A stretch of DNA of 64,000 nt from Byssothecium circinans (GCA_010015675.1 ML977024.1:154918-218917), one strand, 5' to 3'; counted from the stretch's first letter, positions 35,615-47,003 are shown. Translations and numbers: made by a program. Notes: generated by a model from the sequence alone, not told the origin.

Positions 35615-38425
35615 ATGGCGCTCGCCCACCTCTTCATCCGTGTAAGTTTGCTTTATTCTTGTATGGACGGGAAAGCGTTTATGGTTGCTGGATACGGACT
35701 TTCGTGAACATGGGCTGATGAGGTGCAATTGTACAGGACGAAGGCCAGGCAGGCTCTAACCGCGACAAACCCGAGTCCAACTCGCTCTCGTCCATGGTAT
35801 CGACCCTCGTGCCGACCCTCATCTCCTTCGCCATCTTCGTTGCCCTCTTCTTCATCTTCAGAGGACGCTTCCGACGCCTCTATGCGCCGCGCACATACGT
35901 CGACAGCGTGGGCGAGCAGCGCAAGACGCCGCCTCAAGCCCCGGGCTTCTTTGGCTGGATCAAGAGCTTCAAGGGCATCAAGGACGAATATATCCTCGAT
36001 CACCAGAGCATTGATGGCTTCCTCTTTGTCAGGTTCTTCAAGGTGTTGATGGGGATAAGTCTGTTGGGTTGCGTGGTGTGCTGGCCGGTGTTGTTTCCTG
36101 TGAATGCGACGGGCGGCGCGGGCAATCAGCAGCTGGATATACTGTCCATGAGCAACATAGCACTGAGCAGGCCCAATCGGTACTATGCGCACGCGCTCAT
36201 CTCGTGGGTCTTCTTGGGATTGGTCGTCATCATCATCGCGCGCGAGTCCTTTTACGCGATCAACATCCGCCAGGCCTACCGTCGCTCGCCATGGGGCGCC
36301 AGCCGCCTTTCCTCCAAGACGATCCTTTTCACCAACGTCCCGAAGACCCTTTCCGAGAACGCGCTGTTCGAGATGTTCCCGGGGGTCAGGCATGCTTGGG
36401 TCGCGTCCAACTGCAAGGAGCTTGAAGAACTGGTCGAAGACCGAGATGACACGGCAATGAAGCTCGAAGCTGCTGAAATCCAGCTGTCGCACGATGCCAA
36501 TATGCACCGCATGAAGGCCACCAAGGGAAAGAAGAAGGCGTACCAACATGGAGAGGGCGTCGACAAGTACTGCAACCCCAAGGACCGACCAACACACAAG
36601 CTCAAGTTCCTCATTGGCAAGAAAGTCGACACCATCACTTACGGTCGCGAGCATCTGGCTGAGCTCACCCCCAAGATTGAGCTCGAGCAGGACAAGCATT
36701 GGACGGGCCAGGGCGATCTCGTTGGTGCTGTTTTCGTCAGCTTCGACACACAGAAAGACGCCCAGAATGCCTGGCAGTTGATGCAGCGGAGGAAGACGAA
36801 GCCAAATAAGAAGTTGTCTGCTCGTCAGCTTAGTGTGCTGCCTCAGGAGGTTGTGTGGAGCAATCTGCGCATTGGGACTGCGGAGCATTGGATTAGGTGG
36901 ATTCTGGCTTCGGCGTTCATCACCGTCATGATTGTCTTTTTCGCCGTCCCAGGTGAGTCACATCCGCAATTTAGGCAGAGCTTCGCTAACATGTTGTAGT
37001 GGCTTTTGTCGGTGCTGTTTCGCAGATCAATTACCTGACTGCGCAGTTTTCGTGGCTCGGTTGGATCAACAGCATTCCTTCAGTCATCTTGGGCGTGGTT
37101 ACTGGTCTGCTTCCTGTCATCATGCTCGCAATTCTCATGGCTTTGGTACCTATTGTTTGCCGACGTAAGTGCTCCCGAATTTCCATTCGATTGTCCCGTT
37201 CTGATATTGCACAGTCATGGCCAAAATTGCTGGTTACCCTACGCTTAGTCAGATCGAGCTCCAGACACAGTCGTGGTACTTTGCCTTCCAGGTCATCCAG
37301 GTCTTCCTCGTCACCACCTTTGCCGGTGCTGTGACTACGGTCATCCAACAGGTCCTCGCCAACCCAACAACAGTGCTTACACTCCTGTCCAATAATCTCC
37401 CGAAAGCATCGAACGTCTATATCAGCTACTTCCTCTTGTTTGGTCTCTCTTCGGCTGCTGGAACTTTGCTCAATATTGGCGGGTTTGTCACTGTCGTTCT
37501 CCTGGGGCGCATCCTTCCAGGAAAAACCCCGCGCAAGATCTTCCAGAAGCTGGCAAACTTCGCTGGTCCCATGTGGGGATCCGAATTCCCCAAGTGGACC
37601 AACTTGGCTGTCATTGCGCTGAGCTACTCGTGCATTGCTCCCCTGATTCTTGGTTTCGCTACTGTCAGCTTTGGCCTCATATACATCGCCTTCCGCTACA
37701 ACTTCCTCTATTGTTACGAGAACAAGATTGATACTGGAGGTGCTGCCTACTCCCGTGCCCTCCGCCAGCTCTTCACCGGTGTCTACATCTCCGAGCTTTG
37801 CCTGATTGGCCTCTTTGCTATCGCAACTGGTGACCACCCACAGGCAGCAGGTCCTCTCGCCATCGAAGCGCTCCTCCTAGCTTGCACCATCCTTTTCCAC
37901 ATTACCCTTCGCTCCGCGCTCAAGCACCACGAAGCCCGTCTCGCATACCACGACCCCACACCGGGCACCGCGCGTCTCGAAGAAGGCCTGCACGACAAAT
38001 CCCCCGCAGCCGCCCACGGCGCCTCTCGCAGCCCGACCACCACACCCGCGACTGCAGCAATGCGTCCTTCTAAACTGCCCCTCTTCCTCCAGAAAATCAT
38101 CAACCCGGAACGCACCTCTGTCTCCGCCCTCGCCGACTCGCTCGACCAATTCTACCACCGCCCCCAGGAGCCGCTCCCCGAGCCCATCCGCAAGCGCGCA
38201 TACTTCAACCCTGCAATCACCTCGCCGACCCCGGTTCTCTGGATCGTGCACGACGAGATGGGTATTAGTGAGAGGGAGTGCAGGGATAGCATGAAGGCGG
38301 TTCCGGGGCTCAAGATGACGGATGACCAAGCCTTCTTTAACGAGAAGGGTAAGGTGGCTTGGAAGGGAGTCGAAGATGGGAAGGCAACAGCTGCGCCTGT
38401 CTGGGAGGAGAGGATTGTTTATTAG
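35615..38425 (+). CDS. Calcium-permeable stress-gated cation channel, CSC1/OSCA/TMEM63 family
   Basis: Exons 35615-35641, 35737-36952, 37000-37164 and 37215-38425 give 872 residues. Order of parts: an N-terminal membrane region (first helix VSTLVPTLISFAIFVALFFI; further helices near FFKVLMGISLLGCVVCWPVLF and ALISWVFLGLVVIIIA); a cytosolic PHM7-type domain with KTILFTNVPKTL and GAVFVSFDTQKDAQNAW; then the multi-helix pore region. The last includes FAVP-VAFVGAVSQINYL, the PDGF-equivalent segment GLLPVIMLAILMALVPIV, and FVTTF-type helices to about residue 720. The soluble tail (YFNPAITSPTPVLWIVHDEMG, ending EERIVY) matches the PHM7 extracellular-tail region. Homologues are osmo/mechanosensitive plasma-membrane channels. 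The first exon encodes only nine residues. Confidence 0.93.
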
Positions 38426-39445
38426 GCGTCGGATTATCCTGATGAGTATACTCAGCGGGAAGTAGAGTGGGCTAGGAGAACGAGGAATCAGCCTGAGCCC
38501 CATGAAGGGGGAGCGAGGCTCGCGTTAGTTCGTGAGCTGGGTTGTGGCAGTGGTGTCTTTTTTCTTCTTCCATTTCTCGAGTTTCTCCTTTAATATCGTC
38601 CTCTTTCCCCTTATATTTCGACGTCCTGATTTAGATTAGGGGTTTTGCCGATTTGACATGAAGCGTGGTGTTGTTTTCGGCTGGGTTTTTTCTTTTTCCG
38701 AAATAAAACCTCTCCTGAGATATCCATACCCAATACCCATCATACCCTGTCAATTAATGGTACGTAGTGTTAGTTTCAGCATGTTTAAAAGAGAATATGG
38801 GAGCAGTAGTATAAAAGTGTGTAATGCAATGGAATGCGATGCATGAGAAGTTTGTTTTCGCTGTGCGGTTTTTGGGTGAGGGTGGTGAAAACGGTACAAG
38901 CCTTCCGACCGGAGGAAGTAACGTAGACGATAAGTATCTTGAACGAACGTTCACCATGCCTCGCCCCCCCNNNNNNNNNNAAGGCACAGGTGAATATACA
39001 GTCACGTGCCTCTTATGTAAGCCCCTCCAACCCACAACAAGCGCTTCAAGCCCCCATGGAAGATGCGTAACATCGACCTATGCTCCTTCCTAACATGTTA
39101 ATTATTGAAATTTGCCCAGAGTTGGGACGGATCTTCTACCTTTAGAGTGTGATGTGATGTTGCAGTACAAAACTATGAGGTCGTAGTGACGTAAAACGCG
39201 CCTAAGCATCATCTTACATCTCCACAAATCCTTTACATCATAGGTCCCCACATGCAAGCAGCCCTTCAAACCCCCAACTCCCATACAAAAGGGTCGACCC
39301 GCCGCTCCATCAGTTAGAAATCCTTCATATCATACACCATCCACTCCACACTCCAACGAATTCCGACCCATCTATTCTCCAAACCTTCCATCAGACACCG
39401 AAATACGTTACGAAAAGAAGCGAGAAAGAAGAGAAGGCCTTCATC
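38426..39445. other. Intergenic region containing an assembly gap
   Basis: 3' flank of the channel gene, T-rich, followed by the promoter of the small gene at 39446. The only notable feature is the run of unknown bases annotated separately. Confidence 0.5.
38971..38980. other. Assembly gap (10 N)
   Basis: Ten Ns directly follow a C7 homopolymer within CTCGCCCCCCC. The gap is probably a scaffold join of fixed size, or unresolved homopolymer sequence, so the real length here is unknown. Confidence 0.98.
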
Positions 39446-40099
39446 ATGTCGGCAGAATATCAAAACGCAGACCTGAACACGCTCGCCAAACAGGCTGAGC
39501 GCGACCTCCACTCGCAAGCCGCGAAGCAGGGGCACGAGGTTTCGGATTCGGCGAGGGGGGCTCATGAGGCTAGTGATTCGAGTATGTCTCTTATGTCCCT
39601 TTATCCCTCCTCTCTTCTTCTTCGTCCTCATTCTCATTCTCATCCCATCTCTTTCCCATTATTCCCCTCCACCCCCGTCTCCAAGTGTCCTAACAATATC
39701 CCCAGCAAAAGAATCCGGCGTCGACGAAGCCGCAACCCGCAAATTCCCCGGCGCGAGCGTAATTTACGGCTCCGCGGCCTCGGGAGCGGGAGATAACAGG
39801 GAGATTCCCGAGAGTGAGGGCGGGGGCGTGAATCCGGTTACTGGACAGTAAGCCTCCCTCCCTACTTCCTCCAATACCACCACCCCGTCCGTCCCCATAC
39901 CCTCCCATCGTCTCTGACTCTTTGACCGTGGTTTTGTATGATGTATAATATAATGCGGGAAGAGTGCTGACCAAGGGTGTGCAATAGGCCGTACAAGGCG
40001 CGCGACTTCGAAGGCGTAGGAGGGCCCGAGGAGAAGGGACGGTTGTATCGGGAGGAGAAGGGGGGGAATGATGATGTTAGGGACAACATTCGGCAGTAG
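39446..40099 (+). CDS. Small hydrophilic protein (129 residues), unknown function
   Basis: Exons 39446-39581, 39706-39847 and 39988-40099 join in frame. The product begins MSAEYQNADLNTLAKQAERD and continues through EVSDSARGAHEASDS, AATRKFPGASVIYGSAASGAG and VNPVTGQPYKARDFEG to DDVRDNIRQ. It is rich in Ala, Glu, Gly, Asp and Lys, with no cysteine, no signal peptide and no membrane segment. This composition recalls small stress-associated, disordered hydrophilin-like fungal proteins, but that is a compositional comparison only. The two introns have good consensus ends (GTATGT/CCCAG, GTAAGC/ATAG), and the protein frame is preserved across both. This supports a real gene rather than a chance ORF. 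Confidence 0.75.
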
Positions 40100-41048
40100 T
40101 AGGGTGGGGGTACGTGGTATAGCGTGGAAAGTGGGGACTATGGACAGCTGCTTATATAATGGGATGAAGTTATGAATGACTGGCCTAGTGTTTTCGTATT
40201 GATGTGCTTGTCAACGTTACTGTTGCTGTTCGTATTACTATTGTTGAAACGATAATGTACCGCCAAACATATGGACTTTCTTACACATCACTTACTTCGC
40301 CGTTGGTAGATCTTTGTACGAATCCTCCGGTTCTTCTGCGTTGAAATGTACACTCGCAATAATCAGGGACTAAATGACAGCACTCCTTCATGTTAAATAA
40401 AGCCCGCAACTACAGGGTCCCCTTCTTCACCTTACCCCACAGGGGAAAAAGGATGTCTCGACCCTCACCGCGTTTTCGAAGCCAAGATACTGGAAAGAAG
40501 GAATGGGTTTGACGATTGAGAAAGGCCTGAAAAGGGATCCAAAGATGCCATCATGTGGTATAAAACCTATGACACTAGCGCTCCAGGACTGTAGTAGCCC
40601 CGTGAGCAAGCAATGGAAAAGGTAAGGATGGAAATAATAGCCAGTCGATACATACGACATCTCATTCTGGGGAGGAAAGATGAGTGCAAGAAAGAGTTAC
40701 GGCACAAACACAAACAGTAAATGTATGTATGTGCATGCAAGCGATCCCGCATGCCACACTCTACCAATGTGACGATCCTCTATGCAAAGTGGCCTCCAAT
40801 GCAAAGATCTAACCGCGCTCGCATCCACACTCTTCACCACAACTGAGTGCGCGAGGAAAGGGCAAACAAAAGACCGCCCAGATATATCCCCAAGACCTTG
40901 CCGGTATCCCACCCAAACCAAGCACATGCCGCAACGCCAGAAAATGAGAAGATCGAAATAATACAAAAGAACCCCACCATCCGCCCCAAAGAAGAGAGTG
41001 AGAAGTATTACTTATACATCAACGACCCTTCCGTCATATTCTTGATCC
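40100..41048. other. Convergent 3' intergenic region
   Basis: Lies between convergent stops (40099 plus, 41049 minus). AT-leaning, UTR-like, with no supported ORF or repeat. Confidence 0.5.
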
Positions 41049-43908
41049 CTAAAATCCATACCGTCTAGCTGTCCCCCTTTTTGGCCTTCTCCCGCCACTG
41101 CCAGGCCCAATGTCGATACTCTGCAGCTCGAGGCTGAGTGCTGTCATGTCTTCTGCGCCCCTCTCGAGCGGGATCTTGGCGGGTATAGGTGGTGCGGCGA
41201 CAGAATGTCTGGCATCGCGGCCGTAGCTTGGACTGCTCCCATAGCCTCCGAGGTTTTCGCGTTCACGGAGTATATTGGCGTTCGGCATAGGTATGCCCGG
41301 TGAAGAGTGTGTAGGCGACTCATAGGTCGACGTGGTAATTGGACGTTGGCTCCTCTTTTGTAGTCTATTCCGCCCAGAGGAAGGTGGCGTCGCATCTCGG
41401 TCTGCTAGTACTAACGCTCCAGCATTGACAGGCGAGTTGCGATTGCCAAAGTCGTGACGGGATGTGACAAGGGCATTGCTAGTGCCACCCATTGACCAAA
41501 GTGTCGTGTTTGCCGCAGTTCGAATCCTGTCCCGCTCTTCACGGTCGCGCCTGTATTTCTCCTCCCGTTGTTTAGCTGCTTCAAGGTCGCGAGCGCCGCT
41601 CAACACCGGGCGTGTCCGAGTGGGGCGCTCCTTTTCGTTCTTGCGCTCCGGCTCGGGTGCCCAGCTGTCGATTGGAAGATGATCCGACGCGTCGATGACA
41701 CGACCATTAAAGGTGACAATCTGACCCTTGTCGTTCATCTCCATGCTACTACCGGGACGTTCGGGAGTTGAGGTACTAGCAGGCTTTACTGAAGGGTTGA
41801 AGACGTCGAAGCTGTCTGGGTCGAATGGTACTCCAGACAACCGCCGCATTTGTTCAGGCTCTTCAGGAGGCGGCGGTCGAGGCGAGACGGACTTGCGCGT
41901 GGGCATGCTCCTTGCAGGCATTCGCGACGCGCGCTCATCGCCCGGACTGGGTGCATGTATAGGGCTGACGGCTGGGCTCATTGCGCGTGGCTTAATAATT
42001 GGAGCAGGATCCTGGACGGGAGATCTGCGATGCGGCTCCTCTGGCGGTGGGTGTTGATAATACTGCAACGCATTTGACGGAGGTGCCGATTGCTGATGGC
42101 TCAAGGGGTGCGGCTGGGAGGGCGATTCGTACTGCAGTGGTGTACGATAGTCGGGCTCAGAAAGTTGCCGCAGACGCGATGCATTAACACCAGCAACGAG
42201 GGAAGCTGGAAGTGCTATGGTCTCATTCCGTAGCGGAGAGGGTGCCATTGTATCGCGAGATACTGGTCTACTGTCCGGGCGAGGGTGGGTGTATCGCCGC
42301 TCTTGATGATGCGGTTGCCCGTAATCATTCGAACTGTATGGTTCGGGAGGCGAATCATACCCGTATTGCGGCGATTCTTCCCTATGTCGCGAGGAGTTGA
42401 GTGGTGCAGGGGAATCGCCGTGGTAGTCTGGAGCTTGTTGATAGGGTTGAGGAATCGTGCTCGCATTGCTTCTATGCATAGGAGGTGGAGGCGGGACATC
42501 GTCTTCGTCCTCTACTGTAGGCTGCATTGCGCTCGCTCTGCGTCCTTGAGAAGCAAATTGGCTGTAAGGATCAGCTTGCTCCATGTAACTGTTCTGCGAT
42601 TGATATGATGAGTGCAGCACCATCTGCTCATTGCTGCGACTGTTTCGACTGAGTCGCAGTGGCTCAACCTGGTACGCGGGATCTTGATACGGATCTTGCG
42701 AGTACCCGTTCGGCTGCGGAGAATGGTGCACATGGTAAGGATCCTGCTGCAGAGAGTCAGGCTCATATGTGTGGTTTGTGGGCACTATTGGAGCAGAATG
42801 TGAATGAGGCAGATCTGCGGGCGTGTTGGGGTGATGCGCAGGTGACGACCTGAAGTTGTCCTGGGACATTGCTCGGCCTGACAACTCTCGCAAATGTGAA
42901 GGCGAGTCTGCCGCCTGCGCCTCGTACGGTTTGGGTGCAGTGTATGACATGTCAAAGCCGTCCTGGCCATGTTGAAGGAGGTTGCTGTTCGAGGAACGCG
43001 GATTAGGCGGCGTGTACACGTTCTGCTCGACGGGTCGGGGTGCATACTGCTGATGCTGTGGAGTATGCGGATTCGATGATGGTGTGCCATTCAAGGGCGA
43101 TGCGTCTGAGATAGGCCTGCGTTGAGGTGTGTCTCCTTGATCTCGTCGTTGTGGCGTCGAAACAGGCTCGTTGCCTCTCTGTTGACGCGGTGGGGTGGGA
43201 TACCCGCGCGGCCCTGCCTGCACTCCCTGCAGTCCACGATGCTCGGGCGTATTCGCAGGAGATGGAGAAGCGCCCGTCGGATCTGAAGGCAATGGTCTTC
43301 GCTTGACGGGTGTATTTTCACGCGGTCCGCTAACTCCCGGTTTCTTCCCGTCTGGCCTCGCGCTCTCCTTCCTCTTCTCTGTCACGGGCTTCTCTTCCTT
43401 TGGGCGTGTGTCGTAGTACGTGAGCTCGATTCGGATCTCGCCAGCATATTTGCCCTTGCAATTGAGGCCGTGCCATGTGTCGCTCTGTCCGCCGCCGGGG
43501 GTGATGACGCTCTCGAGGCTCACGAAGGTCTCGCCAATCAGCTCTGTCTTTTTGTCGTCGTTGAAGACCGAGACCTTGAGCTGGTGGTAGTCGGGCGAGT
43601 CGTGGACGGTGAAGCGTAGTTCCTGGTCCCTACAATATAGTCAGTGATAGTACGTGGAAAGATGTAGGAGTGGACGCGTACCATCGCGGCGTCTGGCCTC
43701 CACGGCGGTCGGTGTTTGTCTTCTTCGCCTCTTTGCCCAAACGGGCAGCGCAGTACGGGTCCTGCTTCCCCATTGACCGCCTGTTGGGCAGGTTCTTCGC
43801 GCGGTCCATGATGGCGACCAGCGTGCCAATGACGGGCCCGTCGACGGTCATGTCGGAGAAGATGCCGGCAGTATGCGGGCCGCCATACCCTCCTCTTGCG
43901 GTAGCCAT
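41049..43908 (-). CDS. fic1: C2-domain ingression protein (Inn1/Fic1 type), cytokinesis and septation
   Basis: Exons 43682-43908 and 41049-43629 (52-nt intron) give 935 residues. The N-terminal ~135 residues form a C2 domain: GTLVAIMDRAKNLPNRR, KQDPYCAARLGKEAKKT, WDQELRFTVHDSPDY, LKVSVFNDDKKTELIGE and WHGLNCKGKYAGEIRIELTYY. The remaining 800 residues are disordered, Pro/Ser/Gln/Arg-rich, with many PxxP motifs (PPPPPMHR, RPPPPEEPEQ) suited to binding SH3 domains. That layout, a short C2 followed by a PxxP tail, is the hallmark of Inn1 (budding yeast) and Fic1 (fission yeast). Those proteins join the contractile ring to membrane ingression and septum synthesis through SH3 partners such as Hof1/Cyk3 or Cdc15/Imp2. 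Calcium-binding aspartates of classical C2 domains are only partly present, as in the family. A decayed transposon sits about 415 bp upstream of the start codon. Confidence 0.88.
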
Positions 43909-44322
43909 GATTGCGTTCGGCGAAGTTCAATTCTGTCGGGTAGCCGCAGACGTCAATCGAGGACTGCTCCAGACGGGCAACGAGAGGGGCCTGAGTCGTC
44001 GCTGCGGTGCATTTGCTGGACGCGGTACAGCAGTTGAGGCGTGGGAGTGACCGGACGGGATGGTTTTGGAACGCTCAACTATGGAGTAGAAATAGAAATG
44101 AGTGAATGGGCCAAGAGAGCGAGCGCCTGCACCTCCAGTTGGCGTGCGTTGGTGGAGTCGAGTTGTTCTTCGCAGCAGTTGGTGTGTTTTGTTATTGCGC
44201 ATTGCGTACTCGCGGTGGCTGGCAGCTCTCTCCCAGCCACCGCGCCCCACCCAATCAGCCCCGGATCGCCAATCGGGCATATCGGCATATCCTCGCCCGC
44301 TGCATCCTCGTTCCTTGCAGTA
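43909..44322. promoter_or_regulatory. Promoter region of the C2 gene, bounded by a transposon
   Basis: About 410 bp of GC-balanced sequence between the C2-protein start and the mariner insertion site. It contains short inverted-like GCGGTGGCTGG / CCAGCCACCGC text at about 44211-44243, which could form a hairpin. No ORF is supported. Confidence 0.5.
44211..44243. repeat. Short inverted repeat (potential hairpin)
   Basis: GCGGTGGCTGG is followed, after a short CAGCTCTCT-type loop, by its complement CCAGCCACCGC. It could form a stem of about 11 bp. It lies between the C2 gene start and the transposon. The role is unknown; it could be chance. Confidence 0.55.
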
Positions 44323-44354
44323 CAAGGGGGGATCATGAACGGGCTATTAGCGCG
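44323..44354 (+). repeat. Left terminal inverted repeat of the mariner element
   Basis: 32 bp, perfect complement of 45588-45619. It abuts the TA target site duplication at 44321-44322. Confidence 0.95.
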
Positions 44355-44482
44355 TTCGGTGGGGGGGAGGCTCGTGCGTGGAAGCTGCGAGAATCAAGTA
44401 CCTTGTTTTATAAGCGTTTTACTAGGAACTAGAGGTATCAAATTCCACTCTATTCCTCCACAACGCCAAAAACGCCTCTACA

Positions 44483-45515
44483 ATGCTAAAAACACCCAAC
44501 CGCCGCCTCACATATAAAGAACGCGTTCAGATATGGACACTTAGAGAGGATGGGCTATCCCAAAGGGAGATTTCAGCTAGGCTAGGGATACCCCAACCTA
44601 CAGTCTCCCTCTGCCTACGCACCCCAAATACGCTGTTAAAGCCTTGAGGCCGTCCTTCTAACATAACTACACCACTTCGAAAGCTCCTTGTACGCCACGC
44701 TACTGAGAACGCTGAGCAGAGGCGGAAAACTCGCGAAGAGATTGCTCAAGAGCTAGGGATTGAGGCCTGCCGGCGTACACTAGTTAAAGCCTTTGAGAAG
44801 GAGCTATATCACCGCCGTAAGGCTACAGAGAAGCCGTTTCTCACGCCAGAGCATATGGAAGGCCGCTTAAAATGGGCTTAAGAGTACCTCGATTAGACTG
44901 AAGAGCAGTGGGATAGGGTAGGCTAGGGTGATGAGATGTCAGTTACTATTAGCCACGGAGAGGTTTGGGTGACTAGGAAGGTAGAGGAGAAATACCTACT
45001 AAGCTGCTGTATCCCTAAGTTCAAAGACTACTCAGCTGGCCACGTATGGGGAATAATATCTCAATCCTGGAAAGGTCCTCTTATCTGGTTTAAAAAGGAG
45101 TGGCTTACAGAGAGAGAAACAGTTGACTCTGACGTATATATACGTCGAATTCTACCCTACATTCAGGCTATCCAGGGATATGAGGAGCAGCAGGGCAGGC
45201 AGCTAATCTATATAGAGGATAACTGCTCTATTCATAGCTCTAAGGCGACTACCTCAGCCTATCGAGCCCTGGGTATTAGGAAGGCTAAGGGCTGGCCTTC
45301 GAACTCACCAGATCTAAATCCCATTGAAAATGTATGGAGACTACTCAAATATCGAGTGTCAAAGCGATTCCCTCATTCAGAGCAGGAACTACGGCAGTAC
45401 GTAGTAGAGGAGTGGGAGAAAAATTGAGGTAAATGACTATACAAAGTATATTAGAGAGATGAGAGATCGGTGCTGGGCAGTAATTCAGGCTGGGGGTGGG
45501 CATACAAAGTGGTAA
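44483..45515 (+). pseudogene. Degenerate Tc1/mariner transposase
   Basis: The frame opens at 44483 with an N-terminal helix-turn-helix (YKERVQIWTLREDGLSQREI, then GIPQPTVS) followed by a second DNA-binding segment (TREEIAQELGI). The catalytic part keeps an Asp in DEMS (near 44930), the second Asp in YIEDNCSIHSS and the third acidic site in NSPDLNPIENVW. Four in-frame stops interrupt it at 44645 (TGA), 44879 (TAA), 44894 (TAG) and 44924 (TAG). All are explained by C-to-T or G-to-A changes, as RIP produces, three of them in a CpA/TpG context. A single-base shift in an A-run near 45421 moves the C-terminal tail (DRCWAVIQAGGGHTKW) into another frame ending at 45515. It cannot make a full transposase. 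Confidence 0.92.
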
Positions 45516-45587
45516 TAGAATGTCATTTTGTATGTAATCTATATAGAAAATGGTATAGCGTGAGCATTTGGTGGCGCTCGGTCGAAC

Positions 45588-45619
45588 CGCGCTAATAGCC
45601 CGTTCATGATCCCCCCTTG
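45588..45619 (-). repeat. Right terminal inverted repeat of the mariner element
   Basis: 32 bp, perfect complement of 44323-44354, followed by the TA duplication at 45620-45621. Confidence 0.95.
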
Positions 45620-45621
45620 TA

Positions 45622-46135
45622 GTCGGGCTTCTAAATCGATCCAATTCCCTGCGAACGCTTGATCGAGATGCCGGACGCGTACTGAGTGGTGTGATATGAG
45701 AGATGGCTGGGCGTCCGTCATCCACTCAACCCCCGCCCAAGCTTACACAGCAGCTGTTGGGTTGGGTGACAAGCTGGGTAGCCAGTCTATTCAAATTGCT
45801 GTCTTACGATTCTCACACTGGGGCCATTCCATTTTTTCAGTCAGAAAACTCAGACGGGACGGGACGTATTCAACCGGAAGAGATCACGATCGCACTCCAT
45901 CTCGGCGGGTGGGAAGACCAGACATCGCTGTCTCGAGCGCAATTCTTGGTCGGTTTTGAATGATCGATATCCAGCTAAATCAACCCTAAACGCCTGCATG
46001 CCTGTCTACAATTCTTGAAGCAGCGCAGATCGTGCCAAACATTGCCAAACACTATACACCATACGCTTCCCGCAGAGAACACCACCGAACTTTCGCCGGT
46101 TGCCATCAACATCGCGCTTTCCCCAATAGCTCTCT
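45622..46135. other. Intergenic, right flank of transposon
   Basis: An 86-codon frame (45703-45963) exists but has no recognisable features. No other structure was seen. Confidence 0.45.
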
Positions 46136-46762
46136 TCATTCGATCTTCTGCACAGGTCCGCCGTCCATCAAGCTCTCATCGACAACTTCTTCTTCTGCTC
46201 TCAACATCTCATGCTCAAAAAACCCCAAAGTCTCCATCACCTTTCTCACAGCATCGTACCCTTTCCCTCCTCCCCCAACATCAAGATGCACCGCACCGAT
46301 CAGCGCCTCCATCGTCGTCCCCATAATCCTCTCCGAAATGCCATCGCGTCGAGTTCCCGCGTTCAGCATGATACATTCATCCAACCCGAAGGCTAGACCG
46401 CGAGCGAGGAGCCGGTCGTTAGTAGTGAGGTCGTTTCTCAGATCCGTCTCCGATCCTGCGGTCCGTGTTAGAAATTGTATAGCCGGTTTTTCTGTGGGTG
46501 AATTACCTTTTGGTTCTCCCGTAGGGTACCAGCCTTCCGACAAATGTGCAGCCAGAAGACGATCCCCAAGGATAGCGAGACGATCATTCTTCCCCACGAA
46601 ATGCAAGCTCCCACTGTACTGAACGACTCCAGGCTGTCCGTAGCCGCCGCCGGCCATCATAAGCGCCTCCAGCCCGAGCGATTTATTGATGAAGGTGTAT
46701 TCTAGGATGGATTCGGCGAGCGCGAGGCGCTTGTCCATGTTGATTTCGACGAAATTGGTCAT
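46136..46762 (-). CDS. RNase III-like domain protein, probably catalytically altered
   Basis: The single frame encodes 208 residues. A 51-nt in-frame segment (46456-46506) has GT (GTAATT) and AG (CGCAG) ends plus an internal CTAAC, so it is probably an intron; spliced length is 191. The fold shows LEYTFINKSLGLEALMMAG, NDRLAILGDRLL and, later, GTTMEALIGAVHLD. These align with RNase III landmarks (HKSL, NERLEFLGD, DTFEALIGALYLD). The central acidic positions differ: the second Glu of ERLEFLGD is Ala and the Asp of DTFEA is Thr, while LGD Asp and MEA Glu remain. No double-stranded RNA-binding domain is present. This resembles the small standalone RNase III-like proteins of filamentous fungi, whose role is unknown. 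It lies next to duplicated and transposon sequence. Confidence 0.8.
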   Translation of the reverse strand: MTNFVEINMDKRLALAESILEYTFINKSLGLEALMMAGGGYGQPGVVQYSGSLHFVGKNDRLAILGDRLLAAHLSEGWYPTGEPKGNSPTEKPAIQFLTRTAGSETDLRNDLTTNDRLLARGLAFGLDECIMLNAGTRRDGISERIMGTTMEALIGAVHLDVGGGGKGYDAVRKVMETLGFFEHEMLRAEEEVVDESLMDGGPVQKIE

Positions 46763-47003
46763 GGCTGTGAATTTTCGAGCACCGAGGTTTGCTTTGCTTA
46801 GAAGTCGTATAATGTAAGCGGATCGAGTGCGCTGTAATGTCCGCTAGCGGTTCTACATTCACGGGCAGCTTTATACTGTGTACTTACAGTCACCCTCATT
46901 CTCGAAGGTTGTGGCTGTGCTATTCGCTGTGGCGGGTGCCTTCGCCCGTGCCGCACTAGCCTCTTTCACAATAACGACTTCACGACTTCAGGACCAACCG
47001 TTT

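Larger units (their letters stand above)
44323..45619 (+). mobile_element. Tc1/mariner-superfamily DNA transposon, inactive
   Basis: A 1,297-bp element bounded by perfect 32-bp terminal inverted repeats (44323-44354 and 45588-45619, beginning CAAGGGGGGATCATGAACGG). It is flanked by a TA target duplication at 44321-44322 and 45620-45621. TA targeting, size and the encoded DDE-type transposase fit Tc1/mariner. The ends are identical while the transposase carries several stops, so the element is complete in structure but dead in coding capacity. It could still be mobilised if an active relative exists elsewhere in the genome. Confidence 0.95.

Noticed and set aside
35653..36888. 411-codon minus-strand frame
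   Set aside because: It is antisense to the well-supported CSC1-type channel exon and mirrors its codon bias.
44936..45427. 163-codon frame as a stand-alone gene
   Set aside because: It is the C-terminal piece of the stop-interrupted mariner transposase, not a separate gene.
45703..45963. 86-codon plus-strand frame right of the transposon
   Set aside because: No recognisable motif, no promoter and no intron evidence; too short to separate from chance.
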